Source: Teratosphaeria epicoccoides (Eukaryota > Ascomycota > Dothideomycetes > Mycosphaerellales > Teratosphaeriaceae). Taken from it: a DNA stretch of 24,539 nt. This document shows positions 1 through 8,413 of the stretch, one piece after another (the stretch's first letter is position 1; each line of letters starts with the position of its first letter). The DNA is taken from NCBI GenBank assembly GCA_021401465.1, contig JADDMT010000254.1, positions 1 to 24,539 on the forward strand, given 5' to 3'. A program made the translations under genes and the position numbers. The notes beneath the pieces are model-generated. The model had not been told where the DNA came from. It saw only the letters and a list, made by a program, of their open reading frames with translations, and searched no databases.

Positions 1-744
1 GGTGAATTGCTTGATAACCTTCTTGCGGATCATCCGCGTCTTAAAGTCATCGTCAATAGAGGCAAGGGCCCCGAGTTGCTGACGCTAACGGCTAGTCGGA
101 TATTTCTCGACGCTAACGTTAGCCTAGTAGAGAAAGTCAGCATTCATACTCGGAGGGCACCCGCACTGTATGCGTACCATGGCGAAGGTCTCGACCCTAA
201 CGGTTAGCACCTTCAAGATCTTCTAGACTAAGTCTGCGATTAGACCCAGACAAACGTTTTCGCCTGTTAGCAGAGAGTCGAAGCGAACGCCGCCGTGAGA
301 ACAGTTAGCAGTCGCGGTGAAGCACGAGAGGGCGCCAAGCAGGTAGGCGAGTACCTCGCGGTACTTAGCCTGTAGCCTGTTCATGGTCAGAGTGCCTTCG
401 GCAATCCCCTTGTCGCGCGCACTCCAGAAGTCATCGATGTTACGGCAGAGCTAGTTGTACTCGCTATACACCTCTTTAGGGAGGTCTTGGCATTTTTGAT
501 GCTTGCTATTGCAGTTAACACAATTGCGGTAGACACCGCCCTCATCAAACCTGCTGACGCAGATCTCGGCTACGCTTTAGTTAGTACAAGTCACGCATAC
601 CTCGCGGGTAGGGGACGCCTTACTAACACGCGGAGGAGAGATGTGTGCAGCTTGGCTACTAAGGTTGTCGAGGCATCGTCGACACGAGCGACGATCGCGG
701 GCAGAGCGAGTAGCGTCGAACTTAGTCTGCAGCACATGAGCCAT
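1..744 (-). pseudogene. Antisense Cys-cluster ORF of family C, N-terminal half (C-left copy)
   Basis: The ATG is at 744-742 and the frame runs off the left window edge after 248 codons. It aligns codon for codon, with no indel, to 8414-9157 in C-right. This copy keeps more cysteines: C21-x2-C24, C50-x2-C53, C62, and C75-x2-C78-x6-C85. The last group resembles the first half of a fungal Zn2Cys6 cluster. A leucine/alanine-rich, probably helical segment follows. Five in-frame stops are present, against nine in the same stretch of C-right; at several shared sites this copy still has CAA, TGG or CAG where the other has TAA or TAG. The gene lies antisense to the retroelement, upstream of its 3' LTR. 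Function is unknown; metal or nucleic-acid binding is an inference from the cysteine pattern. Confidence 0.7.
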
Positions 745-1522
745 TGTAGCTAAGACGGGTTAATTGATCTTGATTGATTGATTGAAGAAGAAGGAGCTCT
801 AGTACAGACCCGCAGACATAGTAAGGCGCAAGCTAAGCGAAGTAGGAGCGGAGGTCGATGTTAGTGTCTTGGAACAGGAAAGTTTAGGAAGCGACGAGGT
901 TTTTATACCCTCTGACAGCCCCCCTGTTACCTACCGCAACCGTTGAGCTAGTAACTCGAACCACATGCGTAGAGTACCTGCCTCTAGTTAACTTACAAGG
1001 GGACCGAATGATGCAATAACGGATAACGCGGCTGTCACGCATGTGCGCCGACCGCACTCGTGCTAGCCTACTAGCATGGAAATGTGACGAGGCCCGCGCT
1101 AGGAGCGCGCTCCTGCCGTTTCGAGCGGCGCGCGCAGAGTGTCCGCGTACTTTCCTACTACCCCGAGGTTCTGCGACACGTTCTTCACGGTCACGACTAA
1201 ACAGGGACGGCCAAGCTACTTGGCGAGGCCGGCGCGCATGCTCGCCCTATAATTTCAAGGATTGACTGAAGTACGTACTCGTGGTTTCCTGATATCTCGA
1301 TCCGCATGTAAAGCGAAGGTATTACGAAGCCGCCTAACATGTGACGGATTGAAACCCGCCCGAGTTAGCAGCCTCCGCCCTGCACTCGCTACGAAGGTGT
1401 TAAGGTATGCGCATGACACATGTTACGCAGGCTATCTACCTATTCACCCTTACGCGGTGTGAGCGTGCTACATCCCGTACCCTATATGTTCCGCGTGCGT
1501 CACTTAGTGAGGCTAGGGACAT
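745..1522. other. Leader between antisense ORF and polypurine tract (C-left)
   Basis: This stretch of about 780 bp is shared with C-right (about 7635-8413). No convincing long ORF is present; the short open frames here are not matched by codon-like conservation. It contains a perfect 14-bp palindrome AGGAGCGCGCTCCT at 1101-1114, kept in C-right. Being upstream of the antisense ORF ATG and just before the PPT, it is a candidate promoter/5' UTR for the antisense gene and 3' noncoding region for the sense element. That role is inferred from position only. Confidence 0.5.
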
Positions 1523-1542
1523 CCTCATAGGAGGAGGGGCAG
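1523..1542 (+). other. Polypurine tract of C-left
   Basis: A purine-rich run (core AGGAGGAGGGGCAG) ends directly before the TG that opens the 3' LTR at 1543. This is the expected primer site for plus-strand DNA synthesis in LTR retroelements. The same tract is at 7615-7634 on the minus strand of C-right. It sets the LTR start independently of the copy alignment. Confidence 0.85.
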
Positions 1543-1902
1543 TGATACGGTTGATACTAGGGGACTATTTGAACCGCATGGGTTCTAATGGCTGCCCTTA
1601 GCATGCAGTGACCCTGCTACATATGGCAAGGGGGTCCTTCGTACATACGTTGGCTCGTATGTCGTCCGAGTAGGATCAGTTGTCAACGTAGGACGCCCCC
1701 ACGTCGCTGACCCTACGGTACCCCTACGGGGTTAGGCTCGGACATGCTTTCCCTAATTAAGGAGCGTCAGGGGTTATAAGCACCCTCAGCGCCACCTCTG
1801 CAATAAGCAGAAAGCAGCGCTGTCTTGTACCTACTAAAAGGTCGGATTACTCTGTCACACTGCGAGATATTTTCATATCATATAGCACATATATCTATAT
1901 CA
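1543..1902 (+). repeat. 3' LTR of C-left (360 bp)
   Basis: Starts TGATACGG and ends TCTATATCA, giving 5-bp inverted ends TGATA/TATCA. The length of 360 bp is identical to the 5' LTR of C-right (22086-22445), which fixes both borders. A TATA-like TTATAAG at 1774-1780 is a possible promoter element. The 3' flank TTAAC (1903-1907) is the expected 5-bp target duplication. Confidence 0.9.
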
Positions 1903-4400
1903 TTAACAGACGTAGTCCTCGATTACCTTGCTCATCCTAGGAAAGTAATATTCTTGTCAGAGAATTTGCTTCATTTTAGACACTCCTAGGTGTCCTGCCT
2001 AAGGTACGTCGTGTTAGAGTCGTAGTAGCTCCGATTGTAAAGACATTAGCATGTATACTAATCCTTGAAACAGAAGGATTCCGTCTTCGTCTTCCTAATC
2101 CTCCTGTCCATTAATGTCGTCGCGGACAGCAAGTACAGTTAGGTCGTAGACTAGCGCGTTCTTCAGGTCGTCCTGAAATTCACTAGTCTATGTGACAGTC
2201 ATGGCCGCGAGTCGGTTAACTCCTAGCGTGCTATCGCTATTTTCCTAGAGAACAGCATGTTTCTCCTGCTTCACGCCCTTTATGTAGTCCGTCTAGCGGC
2301 TAAGTGCATCGGCGCGCGCATTATCGGTCCCCTTGCGATAGACGATCTTGTAGTTAAAGCTAGAGAGCTCCTTACTCTACCGAACCTGTCGTCAGTTTAA
2401 CTCTTTTGTCATTATGAAGTATCGCAAGTTCTCATGGTCTGTGTAGACTATGACCTAGTGCTTAGAACCTTCTAAGTAGACTCGCTAGGCCTTGTAGGTG
2501 TCTACTATAGCTAGAAGTTCTTTGTTAAGACGTCGTATTAGAGTTTAGGTCTAGACAATTTCCTCGAGTAGTAGGCGACTAGCTGTAGTCGTCTACTCGG
2601 TCCTAGTTGACTCAAGCATGCCCCGAGTACTACGTCGGAGGCATCTGTTTCGACTATAATAGGCTTATCTAGGTCGAATACAAGTAAGATTAGCTGATCT
2701 GTGAATTGTCGCTTGAGTTCCTTAAAGGCATTTCGTTAGGCGTCGTCCTACACAAATAGTGTATCCTTCGTAGTAAGAGTCGTAAGTAGTGCTGTAATCT
2801 TCGAATAGTTTGCTACAAATCTTCGGTAGAAGTTAGCGAACCTAAGGAAGGACTATACTTCCTTAACATTAGTCGGCGTAGGCTACTCTTTTACGACTTA
2901 GACTTTCTTAGTATCTATCTTGATTCTATTCTATGCTACTACGTAGCTAAGGAATTATACTTCCTGCTTGTAAAACTCGCTCTTCTAAGGCTTAACCTTT
3001 AACTAGTAATCCTAGAGTTTCTAAAGTACCTTGCGTACATAAGTCCTATGCTCTTCGATCGTCTAGGAGTAGATAAGGATGTCGTCTAGGTATACAACTA
3101 CAAAGACGTCAAGGTACTCTTATAGCATATTATTGATAAATGCCTGCTATGTCGCTAGGGCATTTGTTAACCTAAATAGCATGACTATGTACTTGTAGTG
3201 TCTAAACCTAGTTCGGAACGCGGTCTTCTATTCTTTACCTTCCTTAATTCGAATTCGGTTATACACTCTAGGTATGTCGAACTTCGAGAACTACATTGCT
3301 CCTTGTAGGCAGTCCTGCAATTCCGAGAGCAAAGGAAGCGGATAACTATTCTTTATCGTGATGTCGTTTAATCCACGATAATCTACGCAGAGTCGCTAGT
3401 TATCTTCCCCCTTAGGCACAAACAGGATCGGATATCTAGCTAGGGACTACGACTTACGGATAAAGCCTTTCTAGAGGTTGTCTTCTAGGTATTTCCAGAG
3501 AATCTCTAGTTTCGCCGCTAATAAAAGGCGAACTAATTGCTTTGTTAGTGTCTTGCTAGGGAGTAAGGGTATCCCGTGGTCCTACTCCTAGTGTTCTGGC
3601 AGAGCTTCTTAGTCGGGTTCTTCCTTGAAAAGAGTAGCGAACTCTTTATACTTATCAGGAACTATGAATTCGACCCTGACTTCTGTTTGCGTTACTTTGA
3701 CCTATAGGACGTACACTTCCTGTTCTACATCCTTAATGGCGGCTACTATCTCGCTTAAAGTCATAGCACATATTTCGATCTTGCCTAGTGTGTCGTGTAC
3801 TATAGGTAGAGGTATCGATCTTAAGAGTTCCGGGAACTAGATCCTCTTATTCTTCTAGTCGATATAGGGGTTAGCGTTTCTTAGCTATAGCAACCCTAGT
3901 ACTACATCCGAGCCTAGTGACTCCATGATGTCAAACTAGAGCATCTCTTAGTAGCGTCCTATCCGTAGAGGCATCATCTCGGTCTCTTCGTCAACTATTC
4001 CTCGGTTGTACATGACCGGCTTTCTATTAATCGCTTATAGCGAGAAAGCATTCGTCTTCGCCTGTAGCTTTATCCTAGCTGTCCTAGCGAACTTGGGCGT
4101 CATGAAGATTCTAGTACATCCTGAATCTATTAAGGCCCTAGCTAGCGTCTCGTCGATATGTACCTATACTCTAAGGTTGTCCGCGTATCTGGCGCCGATC
4201 GCGGCACATCGTTGTAGCCCTGTCTAGTCTGTCTATAGGTCTAATTCTAGCGGACCTTGTCGTTTCCCGAATAACTGTCTTCACGGACTAGTTCAGGGAT
4301 CATACGGTCTCGGCTTCTTCTCTAAGCGTTACTGTTTTCTAGCCTAGGAGGTCGTTCTCGCTCTTGGCCTCGCTGTTCCTACGCGTTTCTTGCGTACTCC
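1903..4400 (-). pseudogene. pol: A1 pol: protease, RT, RNase H, partial integrase
   Basis: Reading the minus strand in one phase, the order is a protease with LIDSG (4133-4119), a reverse transcriptase with the YLDD active site (3092-3081) preceded by a DYRRLN-type motif, an RNase H starting ETDAS (2651-2637), the GTDNARADALSR connection motif (about 2335-2290), and the beginning of the integrase zinc finger. There are many in-frame TAG/TAA stops but no frameshift over 2.4 kb, so decay was by base substitution. Pol phase is offset by -1 from gag, exactly as in A2. The polyprotein is cut at 1903 by C-left. It cannot encode active protein. Confidence 0.88.
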
Positions 4401-6031
4401 ATCTTTAAGTAGTAGGCTCGGAGTCGTAGCGCTCGTGAAATCTGAATACCTTCGTAGGTTAGGTAGCCTCCCTAGGGCGTAAACTCTACCCTGAATAGTA
4501 CAATTTCTTGGACAACTTTCTGATGCGCGTGAGGTTAAGCTACAACTAGTAGTCTCCTTAGGTGTCGTCGCATACGGTCGGCTAGTTCGTCATACTAAAC
4601 CTAGTCGGCGTGTTATACTCTATTAATCCATGGGCAAGCCTAAGCCTACTAGTTCTATATGATTCGGATAATATCGAGTCCGATGTCATGCGGCGGCATG
4701 GCCTATCGCTCTATGCTCTCGTCTTCCTCGGAATCAGGAATGACGGCTTCGACAATCTCGTAGTTGTCGTCTAAACCTTCTTCTTCTTCTTCTTCTAGTT
4801 CCTGTTGCCTTAGGACTATCGCACTAGAAGGTGTACCCCTTAGCGCATAGATCGACTGTGCCTTGTTTTAGCTAGGGTACTATCCGGAACTATCTTTATC
4901 ACTCATGTGAATTCGACAATCGTCGTCGTAGCACGTAGTCTAAGTAAGTATAGCATGGTCCGGTTCTCGAGTAGCGGCAGCCTTTTGCTAAGGCGCCGTT
5001 GTTGTCGCGCGAGCCTGCTCTATCCTAGGTAGTTCCTGTCGTTGCTTCTTAGTAAAACACTCGCGGGCAAAGTGTCCTTTCTTTCTATAGTTGTGGCACT
5101 CGAGATTACTCTTGTCAAATGGCTTCTTCAGACTATTCTAGGGAGGAGAGCCCTTCTGCGGCTTTCCTTAGGGTCTATTCCTTGGACGCCCCTTAGTCGC
5201 ATCTAACTCCATAGGTTAGAGACTGTAGTAATCGCTTCGCCATTTTAGTGCTAATCGTTAGACCTTATGGTTAGCCTGTGCTAGCTTACGATTTCTATGT
5301 TGTCGTTCTTGCTGTTATTCCTAGATGCGATTATCGATTCTAATCGCGAGATCGCTCATTTCCTTGAATGTCGTTAGCCGATCTCCTCAGGCAATTTCGT
5401 CTTTAACCGTCTCCTTTAGTCCCTAGTAGAACTAAGCGGCTAAAGCATTATCATTCTAGTCGACCCGAGCAGAGAGGGTCTAAAAGTCTGCGCTCTACTT
5501 GATAGCGGAACCCTTCTGCTAGATTCCTAGGAGAGCTCTCTCGGCCTCTTGTTACTTATTACTAAGCCTAAAAGCTTTGCGTAATGCCTTAAACAAAGAC
5601 TTGTCTAAGTTAAGAATCTCCCTAGTTGTCGTCTTCCTAGCTTCGACGTTACTGACATGATCTAGATAATCTGTTAGATGAGGCTAGATAAACTCGAACG
5701 CTAGTCCCTTCAGGTAAGAGACAATGTATATCATTCGCTTATGATGTGTTATAAACTGTTCTGTATCTATGTTGAATACTAACTAGCATTATAGGATAAA
5801 CATCTCGACTTGAGATTGTTGTCCTATAAACTCTGTAGGGCTTCCTATCTTAAAGCCGTTATTACTATGTCTATTCCTAGTAGTTGAACCTGCGACAGAT
5901 GCTAGAGCCATCTCGCTAAGGTGAATGGATTTAAGCTACTACGTAATTTGAGGTATAGTAGCAACTTGTTCTTATAGTGTTAGTTGATTGTCGCTAGAAG
6001 TTAAACTAATAGCTAAAGAACTACTTAACAT
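4380..6031 (-). pseudogene. gag: A1 gag
   Basis: The ATG at 6031-6029 is followed by a Ser-rich start as in A2. The central part has the usual Ty3 gag capsid look (about 5780-5680, YLKGPAFEF-like). Near the C-terminus is a CCHC zinc knuckle (about 5053-5100) in which the second Cys codon has become TAT (Tyr), a G-to-A change also seen in A2. An acidic Glu run follows, encoded by a (TTC)n tract on the plus strand (about 4780-4796). Many TAG stops are present. Gag would package element RNA into virus-like particles. Confidence 0.82.
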
Positions 6032-6090
6032 AGGTGTATGTTAAGCGCTCGACGAGTCTCCTGATGCTTCCTTAGAAGTAGTGCTCAAAA

Positions 6091-6560
6091 TGTCATAAGG
6101 GTAGGTACTAATAGCAGGAAGGTAACTAGGTATTAGACTCGCAGAGCTGTAAAGAATATCAACAATAGTAGTTAACCTTGTAACTAACTATCCCCTAGGG
6201 AAAGGGAATTAAATTAAGTACGAAGCTCCTAACTGCCTATCCTAAAGCTATCCCTATATACTAGAGAGACAGAGTAGCTCTGTTAGATCTGTCGGCAGAC
6301 CTAATAGATCTGTGTCTATAGATCTATAGACTAACCCTACAGATCTAAGGGTCTATTATCCTATAACAGATCCCTTCTTCCTTATAGGCCTATAGATCTG
6401 TAGACTAACCCTACAGATCCGGGGATCTATCCTTATGTGACAGATCCTTTCTCCTATAACTATGCCTATGACTCATAGTACTCCTATGACTATACTATGA
6501 CTCATAGCACTTAGAACCCTCATGATCCTATAACCTACAGTACTCCTAACACTCATGACA
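6091..6560 (-). repeat. 5' LTR of A1 (470 bp)
   Basis: Bounded on the plus strand by TGTCATAAGG (6091) and CTCATGACA (to 6560), the inverted terminal motif of family A LTRs. It is 470 bp rather than 489: one short repeat unit near the U3 end (around the GGACAGTACTCC motif of A2) is missing, along with other small differences. It contains repeated AGATCT-centred inverted repeats. Gag begins 60 bp downstream on the minus strand. Confidence 0.88.
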
Positions 6561-7048
6561 GTTCGGCCCTAACGTAGTCTGTCGCAGATGCGCTTATACG
6601 GTATAGCATTAGGCTTAGAGACATTACGTAGAGCATTAAGGCTAGCTCGAATAAAGACACATACCGTATGATTAGAGTGCTCGTAGAGTCCGAGCTAGTA
6701 GAGGACCGTCCTACTATAGTGAAGAAGATGAGATTTGTGCCTTAGGAGGGTCATGCTACTATGTGTAGGGCTAAGATGCCAAAATGGCTTGCTAAGGAGA
6801 TCGAGCGCTATGCTCGGTCCTAGGATGCTGTAATGTAGGAAGAGATAGTAGAGGCCTTGATAGCAGATAGAGTAATCGCTAAAGGCTCTGTATAGACCTT
6901 ACACGCGTTAGATCAGAGAGGGATAGATAGCAGAATGCTGCTACAGGGTCATGATAACAATTTGTTTTAGCGCTTTGTTGTTTTAGTTGATACGGGACAT
7001 GCGTTTAGGTCTAGGGTATTCAGTAATCTTAGTATCAAGTCGTTCTAA
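6561..7048 (+). pseudogene. Broken coding fragment, unrecognised
   Basis: A plus-strand frame of about 162 codons is open from the A1 LTR edge to TAA at 7046-7048 if TAG codons are read as former Gln/Trp. There are about seven such stops. An ATG occurs at 6668. The product would be hydrophilic and charged (for example VESELVEDRPTIVKKMRF and MPKWLAKEIERY), which looks more like real protein than the reverse-strand reading, although that frame is also fairly open. I do not recognise a family. It is probably part of an older transposon or host gene into which A1 inserted; its N-terminal part would be on the far side of A1. Confidence 0.4.
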
Positions 7049-7283
7049 AGGGCTTATATAGTTTTTGCTAGAGAGCTTGTTTATTAGCACATACTCTCTA
7101 CTATCTACATTAACAGTAGCGTATAAACTACAAGCATTACTAGCTACTTAACAATCTAGCGTAGCAGCTATACTAATCCATATTGTCTTTCCGGCAATAT
7201 TGCATCGCTAGTAAGCCGTCCTTATATTGAATTTTGCACCCTAAGCAGGAGTGCAGGCTACGTTTAATACAGCGCTAGCTACA
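7049..7283. other. Unassigned spacer
   Basis: An AT-rich stretch between the unknown fragment and the truncated outer end of the C-right 3' LTR. A minus-strand frame here is open apart from a few TAG/TAA codons, but I see no recognisable motif. No RNA gene or repeat was found. Confidence 0.3.
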
Positions 7284-7614
7284 AAAATATCTCGTAGTGT
7301 AACAGAGTAATCCGACCTTTTAGTAGGTATAAGACAGCGCTACTTTCTGCTTATTACAGAGGTAGCGCTAAGGGTGCTTATAACCCCTAACACTCCTTAA
7401 TTAGGGAAAGCATGTCCGAGCCTAGCCCCGCAGGGGTACTATAGGAAGAGCGATGTAGGGGCGTCCTACATCGACAACTAATCCTACTTAGACGACATAC
7501 AAGCTAACGTATGTACGAAGGACCCCCTTACTATGTGTAGCAGGGTCACTACATGCTAAGGGCGGGCATCAGAACCTATGCGGCTCTAATGGCCCCCTAG
7601 TATTAACCGTATCA
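7284..7614 (-). repeat. 3' LTR of C-right (truncated, about 331 bp)
   Basis: On the minus strand it begins TGATACGG at 7614 directly after the polypurine tract, and aligns to 1543-1873 and 22445-22115. Similarity stops at about 7284 (CGAGATATTTT). The terminal 28-29 bp, including the closing CA, are replaced by unrelated sequence, pointing to a later deletion or rearrangement at this junction. Confidence 0.85.
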
Positions 7615-7634
7615 CTGCCCCTCCTCCTATGAGG
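7615..7634 (-). other. Polypurine tract of C-right
   Basis: The minus strand reads a purine run (AGGAGGAGGGGCAG) immediately upstream of the LTR start TG at 7614. It is the same as in C-left and is the plus-strand primer site. Confidence 0.85.
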
Positions 7635-8413
7635 ATGTCCCTAGCCTTACTAAGTAATGCATATAGAACGTATAGGGTACGGGATGTAGCACGCTTATAC
7701 TACGTAAGAGTAAATAGGTAGATAGCCTGCGTAACATGTGTCATGCGTATACCTTAATACCTTCGTAGCGAGTACAGGGCGGAGGCTGCTAACTCGGGCG
7801 GGTTTTAATCTGTTACATGTTAGGCGGCTTCGTAACACCTTCGCTTTACATGCGGATCGAGATATCAGGAAACTACGAGTACGTACTTCAGTTTATCCTT
7901 GAAATTATAGGGCGAGCATGCGCGCTAGCCTCGCCAAGTAGCTTGGCTGTCCCTATTTAGTCATGACTATGAAGAACGTGTCGCAGAACCTTAGGGTAGT
8001 AGGAAAGTACGCGGACGCTCTACGCGCGCTACTCGAAACAGCAGGAGCGCGCTCCTAGCGCGGGCCTCGCTACATTTCCATGCTAGTAGGCTAGCACGAG
8101 TGTAGTCGGCACACATGCGTGACAGCCGTGTTATCCGTTATTACATTATTCGGTCCCCCTTATAAGTTAACTAAAGGTAGGTACTCTGCGCATGTAGTTC
8201 AAGTTACTAGCTTAACAGTTGCGGTAGGTAATAGGGGGGCTGTTAGAGGGTATGAAAACCTCGTCACTTCCTAAACTTTCCTGTTCTAAGATACTAACAT
8301 CGACCTCCGCTCCTACTTCGCTTAGCTTGCGCCTTACCATGTCTGCAGGTCTAAACTAGAGCTTCTTCTTCTTTAATCAATTAATCAAGATCAACTAACT
8401 TATCTTAGCTATA
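7635..8413. other. Leader between PPT and antisense ORF (C-right)
   Basis: It matches 745-1522 of C-left in inverted orientation. The 14-bp palindrome AGGAGCGCGCTCCT is kept at 8043-8056. No long ORF stands out. Positioned upstream of the ATG at 8414, it may hold the promoter of the antisense gene. This is inferred from position and from conservation between two copies of one family, so the conservation alone is weak evidence. Confidence 0.45.

Larger units (their letters stand above)
1..1902 (+). mobile_element. 3' end of Ty3/gypsy element, family C (C-left)
   Basis: This is the 3' part of a family C retrotransposon in plus orientation; the rest lies left of the window. It holds, in order, the 5' half of an antisense gene (744 down to 1), an 800-bp leader, a polypurine tract and a 360-bp 3' LTR ending in CA at 1902. 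Its reverse complement matches 7284-9157 of C-right closely, mostly without indels. The element is inserted into the integrase region of element A1: A1 pol sequence starts directly at 1903, where the target duplication would be TTAAC (1903-1907). The other copy of the duplication is outside the window. C-left is less damaged by C-to-T changes than C-right. Confidence 0.85.
1903..6560 (-). mobile_element. Ty3/gypsy chromovirus, family A, partial copy A1
   Basis: A minus-strand element: 5' LTR (6560-6091), gag (from 6031), protease, RT, RNase H and the start of integrase. It ends at 1903, where C-left is inserted. The interruption falls between the His-His and Cys-Cys halves of the integrase zinc finger, so the remaining integrase, the chromodomain, any antisense ORF and the 3' LTR should lie beyond the left edge. 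It is collinear with A2 (17086-21765); most differences are transitions, plus a 3-bp difference in a (TTC)n run. Sequence just right of the LTR is GTTCG (6561-6565), one half of a possible target duplication. Confidence 0.9.

Noticed and set aside
487..753. Open plus-strand frame of 88 codons in C-left (counterpart at 8471-8662 minus in C-right)
   Set aside because: It lies opposite the Cys-cluster gene, which continues in phase for about 498 codons in C-right; this frame breaks in the other copy.
1041..1601. Three overlapping short plus-strand ORFs in the C-left leader
   Set aside because: None remains open as a matched frame in C-right, and composition is not protein-like. The last one runs into the LTR.
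4006..4227. Open plus-strand frame of 73 codons, with a near-identical twin at 19195-19416
   Set aside because: It is the antisense shadow of the protease region in pol of A1 and A2. Conservation follows from the minus-strand coding and shared ancestry. Unlike the antisense ORFs near the 3' LTR, it has no separate position or motif.
6091..6560. CRISPR-like array, because AGATCT motifs repeat in the LTR
   Set aside because: The repeats are imperfect hairpins inside an LTR present at several sites, without regular spacers; the genome is fungal.
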